A stretch of 64,000 nucleotides of DNA from Debaryomyces hansenii CBS767. Its lineage: Eukaryota > Ascomycota > Pichiomycetes > Serinales > Debaryomycetaceae. Positions within the stretch are counted from its first letter, which is position 1. Each line of letters opens with the position of its first letter. The stretch covers positions 496,001 through 560,000 of the forward strand of contig NC_006046.2 in the NCBI RefSeq assembly GCF_000006445.2, given 5' to 3'. Of this stretch, positions 10,819 to 20,868 are shown one piece after another. The notes under the pieces were generated by a model. The model saw nothing but the letters and a program-made list of their open reading frames with translations. It made no database searches and was not told where the DNA came from. The translations under genes were made by a program, and so were the position numbers.

Positions 10819-12927
10819 ATGGGTAAAAGAAAGCAGAATAAGGAAGTTGAATCTAAGAGAAAGAAGGCTAAACAACAACAGGATGCGCAGCTTTCGACTG
10901 GATTATTTTCTTCTAATCATGATTCACCTGAAAATGAAGAAATCAGAGATTGGGACAATGAAGAACAAGATTATGAATTGAAGCCAAGAAATAGAAAGAA
11001 TGATGTGGTTGAGGGTTTACCGATAAAGATGGCTGACGGTAGGATTGAAAGAGTGGTAAGAGAAGTTGCAGAGGAAGACACTAAGCCAGAGGAACCAGAA
11101 ACGAAAGAACCGTTGGTGGAGAGTAAGGAAGATAATGAGTCAGAACACGAAGAAGACGAAGACTCCGACTTGACTCCTCTAGAAAGATTAAATAAGATTA
11201 AGGAAGAGATTGCAGATTTGGCATCAAAGCTCATTGAAGACCCGGAAGAAAATGTCCTGTGTCTTACTAGATTAAGAAAAATGTCAGAATCACGTAATAT
11301 GGTCACTTGTCAATTATCCATGATGGCGTTGATTCCAGTGTTTAAATCGTTGGCTCCAACCTATAAGATTAGACCTTTAACGGATACAGAAAAAAGAGAA
11401 AAGGTAAGTAAAGATGTGGCTCGTTTGCGTCAATTTGAACAATCTTTGATAAGTAACTACACCTTATACATTGATAACTTGTCTAAATTAGCGAAAGTAT
11501 CGCTTCTGAACTCCCAAAACAATAAAAAAATCACCCCGGAACAGATAAAGAAAGGGCAATTAGCTGCTAAAGCTGCCTGCGAGTTATGTATATCTTCGTT
11601 GCGTCATTTTAACTACAGAAACGAAATTATCTCTATTGTTGTGCGTCGTCTTAACAGAAAACCGAATAATACTGAAGATTTTGAAATCTTTACGAAATGT
11701 TTGAGAGTTTTAGAAACATTATTGAAGGATGATGAAGAAAATGGTGATATTTCGTTTGATGTAATAAGAATTTTGTGTCATTCAATTAGAGATAAAAAGT
11801 TTAGGGTTGATGAATCCGTCGTAAATATTTTCTTATCATTGTCTCTTTTAGAAGACTATGATCCTAATAATAACAAAAATGATTCTCCTAAGCAGAAATT
11901 AAAGAAAAAAGATAGAGTCCACTTGTCTAAGAAAGAGAGAAAAGCTAGAAAGGAAAGGAAAGAAATAGACGAAGAGATGCGTAAAGCTGAACAAACTATA
12001 ACTATTGAAGAAAGAGAAAAGTATCAATCACAGGTATTGAAAATGTTATTGGCATTATATTTAGAAATATTAAAGGCTGGTTCTCATACGTCATCAATTC
12101 CTAACAACAATGCAAATGATCTCATGGCATCAGTCTTAGAAGGTTTGGCCCGTTTTGGTCAGATGGCAAATTTTGATTTATTGGGTGATTTCTTAGAAGT
12201 GTTGAGAGAAATAATGACTGACATAATGGACGAACACTCTCTTTCAGATGAAAACGAAGTATCAGATGAATTCGGCGGCATGTATGGTGGAAAGCAAATT
12301 AGAACCGTATTGTTATGTATTGCAACATCGTTTACATTAGTCACCAATCACTCAACTACCGGTAAATTGCCAATGACAATCGATTTATCAAAATTCGTAT
12401 CATGTTTGCACAACATCTTGTGTGATATGGCACTTGATTGTGACATGGAATTTTCGCATAAATCATTAAGATTGGCAGACCCTTTGCAAGTATCTACGAT
12501 TTCAGAAAAACCTTCTGTCAACGTTTCTACAAAGTCTGAGCTATTATTACGTTGTCTAGACTTTGTTTTCTTCCGCTCAAGAAATGGTACCTTGCCCAGA
12601 GCAACCACTTTTACCAAAAGATTATACATTTCAATTTTGCAGACTCCAGAAAAGACTTCTTTGGCGTCATTAAAGTTTATTGGAAAATTGATGAGCAGAT
12701 ATGGTGATAGTTTAAAAGGTTTATGGAACACTGAAGAAAGGATTAGCGGTGAAGGCACATATATCTTGGGTATAGAGAGATCTGGTAGAGAAGTTGAATT
12801 GGAAAGAAGTAATAGTGGTGCTGCAACTCTATGGGAAAATGTCTTATTAGACAAGCATTATTGTCCAATGGTTAAAGATGGTTCTCGATCATTAATGAAT
12901 AACAGCAAGCCAAACGAAAGAAGGTAG
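10819..12927 (+). CDS. NOC3: Nucleolar complex protein 3, 60S biogenesis and replication licensing
   Basis: A 702-residue protein matching Noc3. In S. cerevisiae Noc3 works with Noc2 in nuclear maturation and export of pre-60S particles and also takes part in pre-replicative complex formation. The N terminus is Lys/Arg-rich (MGKRKQNKEVESKRKKAK, a likely nucleolar signal) and then strongly acidic. The NOC3 core starts near LTPLERLNKIKEEIADLASK, with the family-like RPLTDTEKREKVSKDV, followed by a helical repeat region and a CBF/Mak21-like C-terminal part. A charged insert near KKKDRVHLSKKERKARKE separates the two. PAC and RRPE sites lie upstream. Confidence 0.93.
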   Translation: MGKRKQNKEVESKRKKAKQQQDAQLSTGLFSSNHDSPENEEIRDWDNEEQDYELKPRNRKNDVVEGLPIKMADGRIERVVREVAEEDTKPEEPETKEPLVESKEDNESEHEEDEDSDLTPLERLNKIKEEIADLASKLIEDPEENVLCLTRLRKMSESRNMVTCQLSMMALIPVFKSLAPTYKIRPLTDTEKREKVSKDVARLRQFEQSLISNYTLYIDNLSKLAKVSLLNSQNNKKITPEQIKKGQLAAKAACELCISSLRHFNYRNEIISIVVRRLNRKPNNTEDFEIFTKCLRVLETLLKDDEENGDISFDVIRILCHSIRDKKFRVDESVVNIFLSLSLLEDYDPNNNKNDSPKQKLKKKDRVHLSKKERKARKERKEIDEEMRKAEQTITIEEREKYQSQVLKMLLALYLEILKAGSHTSSIPNNNANDLMASVLEGLARFGQMANFDLLGDFLEVLREIMTDIMDEHSLSDENEVSDEFGGMYGGKQIRTVLLCIATSFTLVTNHSTTGKLPMTIDLSKFVSCLHNILCDMALDCDMEFSHKSLRLADPLQVSTISEKPSVNVSTKSELLLRCLDFVFFRSRNGTLPRATTFTKRLYISILQTPEKTSLASLKFIGKLMSRYGDSLKGLWNTEERISGEGTYILGIERSGREVELERSNSGAATLWENVLLDKHYCPMVKDGSRSLMNNSKPNERR

Positions 12928-13083
12928 TTATATAGTCTTTGTAAATACATGTATTTATAATTATAGATCCACAAGATAATAATTTTAGCGATTACTTAGA
13001 AATTGACGAGGATAATTTTTTTGTGACCGAAAATAAAATTTGCGATATTTGATAATGTAACAATTTCGAAGTTTTTATGTACC

Positions 13084-13137
13084 ATTATATGATAATTGGT
13101 ACTCTTGTTCATTATATGATAATTGGTACTCTTGTTC
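13084..13137. repeat. Perfect 27-bp tandem duplication
   Basis: The unit beginning ATTATATGATAATTGG occupies 13084-13110 and is repeated without change at 13111-13137. It lies 48 bp upstream of the SSH4-like start, so it may duplicate promoter or 5'-UTR sequence. Confidence 0.95.
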
Positions 13138-13184
13138 ACTATCGTTGAATTGGGTATTACTATAAGGACTTATATTCGTACAAA

Positions 13185-14774
13185 ATGGATCCTGCTATTA
13201 TTTTGTTTGTATTCATATTTGTTTCAGTTTGCTTCTGCCTTTTAATATTCCTTAGCGCATATAGGGTATTCTCTGGCGGTTCTGAAAGAAATGAATACAG
13301 CTTCCTTGGATCAGAAATATTAGGATCAGAAGTTCCTCGTGAGTTTTTGAACGACGAAGAGGCATTGAATCATTTGGCCTCGGAATACGATTTCACACAT
13401 TTGTCCCCTGAAGAGCAATTCTCTTATTTAAGAGGTGAGGAATTTACTAAAACTAATCCTCCAAACTTTCATAATACAAGGGGTAAATCATATTCTAATG
13501 AGGATGATATGTTGCTTAAGGAGCGTGGTATTAATGCATTTGAGTTCGAACAAGACGCAGATATATTACGTGGGCGCTATATAGTTGCTGATAAAACAGA
13601 GATTAACTTTCATAATAACGATACTCCCTATTCTACTGCAACTTCCATATTGAATTACAGTCTACCAGTCAAAAACAGAGCGTATTCAGATACTGTTTAT
13701 TTTGAGGTTAAGGTGTTTGAATTTCAAAATGGCAGCGAAAATCCAAATGGCCATTTTGCCATTGGATTAGTAACTAAACCTTATCCTAGCGATTTTCGTT
13801 TGCCGGGCTACAACAATTTCTCCATTGCATATGAATCAACTGGTAACTTGAAGATCAACAAACCTTTCCCAACGCCATTACAACAACATCAAGGAGACAA
13901 CAGTCAATATAATGCATTAGTTTTGCCTCCATTACAACAGTCAGATATTGTTGGATTTGGTTATGTCGTGAGTACTGGTACTTTATTTATTACACGCAAT
14001 GGCAAGAAAGTTATGGATGTCATGAGGGGATGTTTCATAGACTTGTATCCTGCTGTGGGTTGCTTTCTGTCGAATGCTAAATTTCAAGTTAATTTAGGTC
14101 AATTAGGTTTCGTCTGGATTGAGGCTAATGTCAGAAAGTATGGCTTTGTTTCAAATAGTGATTATAAGAAAATCAAAGGCGAGCAAGGTTTGGCTGCACT
14201 CCCAGAGTATGGTAATTCCAGTGTCGCTGAGGGTGATAAGCTTCTTGAAATGGGAGAAGAACTTCCACCACGATACCCAGAAGATGAATTAGATTTTTTT
14301 GGAAGATCATCAAAAGACATTCTTAAAGTGGGCTCGTCTTCGAAGTCTCAAAATAAGACCAAGTCATTTTCAAATAATGAAAAACAAGATCTCGAAGAAA
14401 TTAATGGTGAGCCTAAGGTTGCCGAAGAGCACCGTTCATCGTTAATTACCGATGATCCTGAAGAAGTCATGGATTTAAGAGAAAGACTCTATGAGCAGAA
14501 TATTACTGGGCCCGTAAGTGAACTTAGTTCGGAAAGAGCACCATTAATCGGAAATAATGAAAGTCAATCGGAATTCTACGTTAACGCAAAGAGTGCGACA
14601 TCTTCTAGAGAAGGAAATACTGAAACTGATTTAAAACAGGTGACAGACGAGGAACCTAATTCGTCGCAGGAATTAACAAAAGCTGCTCAAAATGATTCCA
14701 ATATATCAAAGACAAGCAGAACGAAAAAGAAGAAGAAGAATAAGAAAAATTCTAAAAAAAATAAGAAGAAGTAG
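13185..14774 (+). CDS. SSH4: SPRY-domain Rsp5 adaptor of endosome/vacuole (Ssh4/Ear1 type)
   Basis: A 529-residue single-pass membrane protein. Residues 5-26 form one hydrophobic segment directly after the start, as in Ssh4 and Ear1. A SPRY domain follows (roughly residues 150-310, including YSDTVYFEVKVFEF and GHFAIGLVTKPYPSDFRLPG). A PPxY motif (LPPRYPED, about residue 363) would bind the WW domains of the Rsp5 ubiquitin ligase. In S. cerevisiae these adaptors direct Rsp5 to membrane cargo at endosomes and vacuoles. The tail is low-complexity and ends in a long Lys run. Ssh4 and Ear1 are paralogs in Saccharomyces, so the symbol stands for the family. Confidence 0.85.
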   Translation: MDPAIILFVFIFVSVCFCLLIFLSAYRVFSGGSERNEYSFLGSEILGSEVPREFLNDEEALNHLASEYDFTHLSPEEQFSYLRGEEFTKTNPPNFHNTRGKSYSNEDDMLLKERGINAFEFEQDADILRGRYIVADKTEINFHNNDTPYSTATSILNYSLPVKNRAYSDTVYFEVKVFEFQNGSENPNGHFAIGLVTKPYPSDFRLPGYNNFSIAYESTGNLKINKPFPTPLQQHQGDNSQYNALVLPPLQQSDIVGFGYVVSTGTLFITRNGKKVMDVMRGCFIDLYPAVGCFLSNAKFQVNLGQLGFVWIEANVRKYGFVSNSDYKKIKGEQGLAALPEYGNSSVAEGDKLLEMGEELPPRYPEDELDFFGRSSKDILKVGSSSKSQNKTKSFSNNEKQDLEEINGEPKVAEEHRSSLITDDPEEVMDLRERLYEQNITGPVSELSSERAPLIGNNESQSEFYVNAKSATSSREGNTETDLKQVTDEEPNSSQELTKAAQNDSNISKTSRTKKKKKNKKNSKKNKKK

Positions 14775-15056
14775 CGCATAAATTTATATAAGACAGTACA
14801 TATTTTCCTTCCCTTCTTTCCATCTTTTATAATGAAGTACTAATAGACGTGTAATAATTTACATATGGAAAGTTACTAATATTTTATAATGGCTTGATTA
14901 ATTTACTTCTTTGAAGAGCCTGTTTCTCGTATGAATAAACCGTGTTATATTTCTCAGTTTCATTAAAACTCCACAATATCCAACAGCATTAGGTCCAACT
15001 CTACGTTGCTTATAACCTAAATATTTACTCTCTACTGGATAGTACAATTTATAAAT

Positions 15057-15063
15057 AAAAAAA
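15057..15063 (-). terminator. Pol III T-run terminator of tRNA-iMet
   Basis: Seven T residues on the minus strand begin two bases after the tRNA 3' end, as expected for RNA polymerase III termination. Confidence 0.85.
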
Positions 15064-15064
15064 G

Positions 15065-15136
15065 TAGCGCCGCCCGGTTTCGATCCGGGGACATCAGGGT
15101 TATGAGCCCTGCGCGCTTCCACTGCGCCACGGCGCT
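15065..15136 (-). tRNA. Initiator tRNA-Met (CAU)
   Basis: The minus strand reads AGCGCCGTGGCGCAGTGG at its 5' end, with the loop GGGCTCATAACCC (anticodon CAT) and a GGATCGAAACC T-arm. This is the eukaryotic initiator form: A1-U72 end pair, GATCGAAAC in place of the usual TTC in the T-loop, and GGG/CCC pairs in the anticodon stem. It is 72 bases long, has no intron, and differs from the yeast initiator mainly in the T-stem. Internal A and B boxes are present and a T7 run follows. Confidence 0.97.
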
Positions 15137-15557
15137 GATCCGTTGTTGTTCTTGAATTCTGTAGCATGTAGTAATACGTAAGAATTGAAATCTATTCTAT
15201 TGGAATGATATTCTTAATATTAACTTAGATATATTCACGGTTAATAGAAGTAATTTAAATTCAATGTTTTGAAATTAGTTTTAAAAATTTTGGAATCATT
15301 GTAAACATTATGTTCGAATCTTCAGTAGTGAAATATGTGATTCATTGCTAAACTACGATAAAAGATCAGTTAAATTATAAATACACATAAATATGTATTT
15401 TGAATAATAAAGCTTTATATTAAGTATGTACATATATTACAATTTAGAAGCTGCTGTGGTAAAATTCGGTCAGTTCGCAAAGAAATATTTACGGAGTAAA
15501 AAATGTATGGTAAAAGTGAAAATATTAGTATAGTGAAGCAAAATAATGGCTTATTAC
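15137..15557. other. Spacer between tRNA-iMet and AT-hook gene
   Basis: About 420 AT-rich bases. No ORF, LTR or further RNA gene was recognised. Confidence 0.5.
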
Positions 15558-16718
15558 TTATGACAAATTAGGATCTCTACTCATCGAATATATGTTATTA
15601 TTATTGGCTAACGATGAGCCATTAAATTGATTATCATCTTGATGTTGATGAAGTTGTGAATGATGGAAAGATCCCTGAGGCCTATAATCTCTTCCTTCTA
15701 AATGGGGAGGAGGCAAATATGGCACAGATGCCGAACTCAGTATAGAAGAGCCCGAATCAGAACCAGGAGATGCTGACGAAAGCAGAGTTTTCCTTGGTCT
15801 TCCTCTTTCTCTTTTAGCAATCCGCTGGCCGTTAGAATGGAATAATTCTGCCTCTTTTTTTTTTCGTTGCTTAACTGTTCCATTTACCCTTATACCTTTA
15901 ATAGTCAAACCTGTTTGTTCAATTGGAAATTTACGGGGTCTACCTCTTCTGTCTTTTTTCTGAAGAAGCTGTTGCACGGCCTCATCCTCCAAGGTACGCA
16001 TATAAGTTGGCTGATCGTATAATTTTGTTATTCCACCATCGGTATCGGATGGCAATGAAGTCAGTGAAATATGAGTTGGAGTGGATGCTACTGTAGATGA
16101 TGTCTTGACTAATTTATTTAGTTGTTTGAAATTAGGATGTGTTGAGTCAATGTACTGATTTGTAAGAGGATCAAGAATTAATTTCTTTGGACGACCTCTT
16201 TTCTTTTTAGAATCGTGCATTATTTGTAGTGGCTGACCATTACTAGTACCATTCAACTGGTGGCTATTCACGGGATGTTCTACTAAAGTAGGGTTGTGAA
16301 GTTGATGCTGACGCTGACGGTGGGGAAGATGCTGGGGATGTTGGATATGCTGTTGATAATGCTGTTGTTGATGTTGATGATGATGTTGCTGCTGCTGCAA
16401 GCTATGTAGTTGTTCTTGAAAAAACTGCTGGCCATTATGTGTTTTTGGTTGCAACGCCTGTGGCGGTAAACCCAACGGAGGAATATGCATACCATGTCCG
16501 ATGGATGGTATTGGTGATTCCGCAGGAGATGTAATCATATGTCCATTCGAATGAGGATACACAAGCGGCCTCCCCAGTGTAAATGAATCTGTCGGTATTT
16601 TCAGTCTCTCGGAAATGTTGGCATTGATATTGGTGCTGCTATTAGTACTATTAGTACTATTAATATTACTCGTATTAGTATTATTTGAATTATTAAAACT
16701 AGGATAAGGAAGATACAT
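15558..16718 (-). CDS. AT-hook protein with Gln/His-rich N-terminal half
   Basis: A 386-residue protein with three AT hooks: KKKRGRPKK (about residue 172), KDRRGRPRK (about 255) and KRERGRPRK (about 302). The GRP core with flanking basic residues binds the minor groove of AT-rich DNA, so a nuclear DNA-binding role is likely. The N-terminal half is low complexity, with Asn/Ser/Thr runs at residues 8-35 and a Gln/His tract at about 105-140. The C terminus is Ser/Pro/His-rich. I recognise no other domain and cannot assign an ortholog. The start is the ATG at 16718. Confidence 0.8.
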   Translation of the reverse strand: MYLPYPSFNNSNNTNTSNINSTNSTNSSTNINANISERLKIPTDSFTLGRPLVYPHSNGHMITSPAESPIPSIGHGMHIPPLGLPPQALQPKTHNGQQFFQEQLHSLQQQQHHHQHQQQHYQQHIQHPQHLPHRQRQHQLHNPTLVEHPVNSHQLNGTSNGQPLQIMHDSKKKRGRPKKLILDPLTNQYIDSTHPNFKQLNKLVKTSSTVASTPTHISLTSLPSDTDGGITKLYDQPTYMRTLEDEAVQQLLQKKDRRGRPRKFPIEQTGLTIKGIRVNGTVKQRKKKEAELFHSNGQRIAKRERGRPRKTLLSSASPGSDSGSSILSSASVPYLPPPHLEGRDYRPQGSFHHSQLHQHQDDNQFNGSSLANNNNIYSMSRDPNLS

Positions 16719-16994
16719 TTTGCTTAATTTTTTTATAGGAAACCTATTCTTAGACGCAAAATAACAATTTTATATACCCATATGTTTGTTCCTGATTATA
16801 TTCAATTGAATATAGTAGATTGGTTTCTCTATTTGCAACAAGACTTAAAAAATTTGAAAAAAAAAAAAAGCGAAGATACAAAAAAAAAAAAAAGATGAGA
16901 TCGCGTGCAGGTTAAGATTTAATTGATAAAGAATGAAGTACGAAAGTAGTATATCTATGTTTTATACATTATTATTTCATATGTACTGGTTTAA

Positions 16995-18290
16995 TTAGTT
17001 TGTAATTTTAAGCCTTCTGCTAGGAATTTGAGAAAGTAAGGAGCCTTCAAAGTAATCAACAAATGCTTTTGAGTCAGTTAAGGATTCATTAAATTTAATC
17101 TTGAATTCAACATTAACACTATGCATGCCTTCATCTGAAATAGAGGATACAGAAGGAGATGGTGCGGATAAACCTAAAATCTCATCGAACTCATCGGCAA
17201 TGGCCGCAGATAACGTTGGGGATGCTACCGATCCAAAGAAATTGTAATTGACATCGTAGACTTCGAATCTGTTCTTGGTGACGGATGGAGCCAATAAGTC
17301 ATCAAACAAATCAGATTCGACCAAGGAGGAGGCAGAAGGCGAGGATGAGTATTCGGGGAATCTGTGGGCGTAGGTAATTCTTATGGCTGATTTGATGGAT
17401 TTTTCGAATGCGTATTTAAATTTGTCTTTAGAAATATCTTCTGGGAATTCTGAGGTCATTTCGACCGTTAAGATATTGGAGGGTTTTTCTGGTTCGATGT
17501 TTTCTGCCTTACCGGCATCTTTTGGTTTTGGTTCCGCTAATTTAATGTTCGATAAGTCCAAGCGTTCTCTAGACTTGATAAATTTGGCAATACTGACCAC
17601 AGCATCCTTCTTTATGTCTCCGACGTAAGCCAACACATCTCCCTTTAATAATCTACCGTTAGGACCCGAGGCTGGTATTTTGGAAATGGCATCATCTGCC
17701 GAAATGTTATTCTGGTGCAATAACAATTCAACAGAAGGCAGAAGTTTTTGACTAGGATTAGCACTCAAAAATACGCTTCCGGAATCGGTATCTGATCCAC
17801 TCTTCTTTGGTTGGGTCTTCTCTGCTTTTTGCGTCTTAGATTGTTCTTTTGGTTGTTCTTTTGGTTGCTCCTTGGCCTCTTTCTTAGGTGCTTCCTCGCT
17901 GGCTGCTTTTGGCGCTTCTGACTCTAAAGATGGCTTCTCTAAGCTCGATAAATCGTCGCCCGGCTCCGCCAACAAAGCAATCGGCTTTCCAACTGCCACT
18001 CCACTGGCCCCATCGTTTTCCAAAACCTCCCACATAATACCGTCATCCTGTGCCTCGACATCAATGGTGGCCTTGTCAGTCTCAACCTCTAACAACACAT
18101 CTCCTGCTGAAAATTCGTCTCCTGCCTTAAATTTCCAAGAAACAATTCCTCCTTCCGTCATAGTAGGTGACATTGCGGGCATCTTAAATACTGACCCAGC
18201 ATTCAACTTAACACTGCTATGAAATGCCGATTTCACGTATCTATTGACATTGCTACGAATAATTGGTCTTAATGTACTACCTCTAAGCAT
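16995..18290 (-). CDS. PDX1: Pyruvate dehydrogenase complex protein X (E3-binding protein)
   Basis: A 431-residue mitochondrial protein that anchors dihydrolipoamide dehydrogenase (E3) to the E2 core of pyruvate dehydrogenase. An Arg/Ser-rich presequence (MLRGSTLRPIIRSNVNR) precedes one lipoyl domain (about 32-108) with the lipoylated lysine in ETDKATIDV (Lys73). A Lys/Pro/Glu/Gln-rich linker (PKEQPKEQ) leads to the peripheral-subunit-binding domain (about 181-223, ending GRLLKGDVLAYV). The C-terminal part lacks the HxxxD catalytic motif of E2 acetyltransferases, which separates it from Lat1. Divergent from the Nramp gene. Confidence 0.92.
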   Translation of the reverse strand: MLRGSTLRPIIRSNVNRYVKSAFHSSVKLNAGSVFKMPAMSPTMTEGGIVSWKFKAGDEFSAGDVLLEVETDKATIDVEAQDDGIMWEVLENDGASGVAVGKPIALLAEPGDDLSSLEKPSLESEAPKAASEEAPKKEAKEQPKEQPKEQSKTQKAEKTQPKKSGSDTDSGSVFLSANPSQKLLPSVELLLHQNNISADDAISKIPASGPNGRLLKGDVLAYVGDIKKDAVVSIAKFIKSRERLDLSNIKLAEPKPKDAGKAENIEPEKPSNILTVEMTSEFPEDISKDKFKYAFEKSIKSAIRITYAHRFPEYSSSPSASSLVESDLFDDLLAPSVTKNRFEVYDVNYNFFGSVASPTLSAAIADEFDEILGLSAPSPSVSSISDEGMHSVNVEFKIKFNESLTDSKAFVDYFEGSLLSQIPSRRLKITN

Positions 18291-18882
18291 ATTGTCTATC
18301 GTTTATCTATATTTGATACACCTAGACAAGCTTCTTTTTCCAACTCATCTATATGTTGTATTAACGGTACAGAATACCGGTGTATTATGTCCGACGGGTG
18401 CGACATATCCGCGACGCGACATCCAGAATGTCGCAAATTTATTCCCAGGAAATTCCCAGGAAATTCCCGGAAAAAGCTGGCGAAGCTCGCGACAGTAAAC
18501 GATTTTTGCCGGGAATACTTTTAGGATTTTTTTCATCAGAACACGGTAAATATTCTAAAAACAGAAGACGTTCTTTACCTAAATCATTAATCCTATTATT
18601 ATATATTTCATATATATATGGAATATTTTGACTTAACATACATATTATATTATAGTGGATCATTATTGTGGGTAAAACACTAAGTTTGTATATTAAATAA
18701 TCGAATAATTAATACCACAGGGGTTGGGATTAGCAAGCCATATATATTAGGACAAGAATTTTATTTTATTAGTATAATAAGAATAACAGGATCAGTATAG
18801 ACACAGGAGACTATACCAAGAAAACGACATTGAAAGAAAGTACGTACGTTAACGTTAGACAAGAGAAACATAGATATTGAAG
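18291..18882. other. PDX1-Nramp divergent spacer with LTR-like remnant
   Basis: A 592-base spacer. A locally GC-richer segment (about 18380-18510) holds the short direct repeat TTCCCAGGAAA (near 18450) and several CG-containing words. The LTR-like remnant ending at 18719 follows. Short frames here look spurious. Confidence 0.5.
18610..18719 (+). repeat. Possible solo LTR remnant
   Basis: The segment ending AATAATTAATACCACA at 18719 matches the LTR-like end upstream of gag relic C (3215-3305). Shared words in the same order are TATGGAA, CATACATA-like, TTGTGG, TGTATATTAA and AATAATTAATACCACA. It ends in CA. No gag or pol sequence is next to it, so it would be a solo LTR. Confidence 0.4.
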
Positions 18883-20868
18883 ATGAATAGTTTGACGAGA
18901 GGTGGTAACAGCATTAAAAGGCTATTTGGTGATGCATATTCGATATTGAGAAAATACTCCAGATTCATAGGACCCGGGTTAATGGTTTCTGTGGCATACA
19001 TGGATCCAGGGAATTATTCTACTGCTGTGGCTGCTGGTTCAGCTTTCAAGTATAAATTGCTTTTCCTGATATTGCTTTCGAACTGCTTGGCGGTGTTTTT
19101 ACAGATATTGTCAGCCAAGTTGGGGGCGGTAACAGGATTGGATTTGGCGGCCAATTGCAAAGCCAATTTATCGTTTAGAGTTAACATATTCATTTACTGC
19201 TTAGCAGAACTAGCTATCATTGCTACAGACTTAGCTGAAGTTGTGGGGACTGCAATTTCGTTAAATATTTTGTTCGATTTACCGTTGTTAGCGGGGGTAA
19301 TAGTGACAGTCGTTGATGTATTGATTGTGTTGATGGCATATAAACCAAATGGTCCGCTTATATTCGTGAGAATTTTTGAATCGTTTGTTTCAGTTTTAGT
19401 CGGAGCGACGGTAGTCTGCTTTGCAATTGAGTTATACCAAGTGTCTCATGAAGAAGGCATTAATTTTTCAACCTGGGAAGTCATAAAGGGTTTCATGCCA
19501 AATGAGAAAGTGGTGGATATGAGCGATCGTGATGGAGGAAATGGGTTGTATTTGAGTTTGGCAATTTTGGGTGCAACGGTTATGCCGCATTCCTTGTATT
19601 TAGGATCAGGATTAGTCCAAGCGAGATTAAAGGACTATGATATTAAACATGGACATTACAAGCCTTTAACAGATGAACCATCCAACTCGGAAGAAAGTGC
19701 TGATCCCGAACATAACGACGAGTTTGAAAGGAATGAACATCCTGATCAATGCACAACTAATCCGTTCGAAAAGGATGAAGACGAGGATGAAAATGATCAT
19801 TATAGGCCATCGATACACTCGATTAATGATACAATGACCTATACTATAGTTGAATTAGTGATTTCATTATTTACCGTGGCCTTATTTGTTAATTCGGCTA
19901 TATTGATAGTTGCTGGTGCAACACTTAACAATAACAAACATAAAAGAGACGACGACCACGACGGTAATGACACAGATGATAGTGACGATGAAGATGATTA
20001 CCAAAATGCTGATTTATTCACGATTTACAATTTATTATCCACACACTTATCTCCAACCGCAGGATTTGTATTTGCTCTCGCATTGCTTTGCTCAGGTCAA
20101 AGTGCAGGTGTTGTGTGTACATTAGCGGGTCAAATGGTACTGGAAGGCTTCTTGCTGTGGAGTTTGCCCCCAATTACAAGAAGACTAATCACCAGAGGAT
20201 TAGCTATTATTCCTTGTTTAGTAGTTGTTACCTTAGCGGGCCGTGAAGGGTTGTCTAACGTTTTGAATATGAGTCAAGTCGTGTTGGCGATCTTGTTACC
20301 AGTTGTCAGTGCTCCATTGATTTGGTTTACTTGTTCTAAGGAAATCATGAAAGTACCTATTTTCGTCAGGGATGGGGATGAAGAGGTTGATATCATGTTA
20401 GATGACGACATGGATAGCAGTATTTCGAGAACAATCACTACCAGCAGCGCGGCCACCTTAACAAACGGTAAAGTAAAGAGATTCAAGAGTACTGAGCCAG
20501 CAATTAGATTGCAAGATTTGAGAAATTCCCACCCGTGCGCAGGGTGGGACGACGATGAAGCAGAAGCGTCCGAAGAACAACAACGATTGATTAATCACAA
20601 TAACGACAGCGATAGTGAGATAACTACAAGCCTTGGTGCAAACGAATTCCAGTATGGCCAACATCGTAGAAATATTTCAGCAGGAAGTGATACTTATGCC
20701 AACACTATAATTGAATCAGAAGAGGACACATACCGTGTTAAGGGTTACAAGGATATGAGTAATGGACCGGTTACTGCATTTACGGCTGTTTTAGTATGGG
20801 GTTTTATCACTTGTTTAAACATATATTTATTAGGAAGTTTGATATTAGGATATGATGTTCCACTTTGA
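18883..20868 (+). CDS. SMF1: Nramp divalent metal transporter (Smf1/Smf2/Smf3 family)
   Basis: A 661-residue proton-coupled Mn2+/Fe2+ transporter of the Nramp fold. The TM1 metal site DPGN is in SVAYMDPGNYSTA and the TM6 site MPH is in ATVMPHSLYLGS. The conserved GQSAGVVCTLAGQ segment is present. The C terminus has a further TM segment, which fits Smf1 better than Smf3. It is longer than the S. cerevisiae proteins (473-575 residues) because of acidic inserts between TM6 and TM7 and between TM7 and TM8, the latter rich in His and Asp, plus a long acidic segment before the last TM. The open frame extends to a TTG at 18877; the first ATG is 18883. CTG codons at residues 62 and 420 match Ser in yeast homologs. 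Confidence 0.9.
   Translation: MNSLTRGGNSIKRLFGDAYSILRKYSRFIGPGLMVSVAYMDPGNYSTAVAAGSAFKYKLLFLILLSNCLAVFLQILSAKLGAVTGLDLAANCKANLSFRVNIFIYCLAELAIIATDLAEVVGTAISLNILFDLPLLAGVIVTVVDVLIVLMAYKPNGPLIFVRIFESFVSVLVGATVVCFAIELYQVSHEEGINFSTWEVIKGFMPNEKVVDMSDRDGGNGLYLSLAILGATVMPHSLYLGSGLVQARLKDYDIKHGHYKPLTDEPSNSEESADPEHNDEFERNEHPDQCTTNPFEKDEDEDENDHYRPSIHSINDTMTYTIVELVISLFTVALFVNSAILIVAGATLNNNKHKRDDDHDGNDTDDSDDEDDYQNADLFTIYNLLSTHLSPTAGFVFALALLCSGQSAGVVCTLAGQMVLEGFLLWSLPPITRRLITRGLAIIPCLVVVTLAGREGLSNVLNMSQVVLAILLPVVSAPLIWFTCSKEIMKVPIFVRDGDEEVDIMLDDDMDSSISRTITTSSAATLTNGKVKRFKSTEPAIRLQDLRNSHPCAGWDDDEAEASEEQQRLINHNNDSDSEITTSLGANEFQYGQHRRNISAGSDTYANTIIESEEDTYRVKGYKDMSNGPVTAFTAVLVWGFITCLNIYLLGSLILGYDVPL

Noticed and set aside
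14898..15167. 89-codon minus-strand frame
   Set aside because: It runs through the initiator tRNA and is a chance frame.
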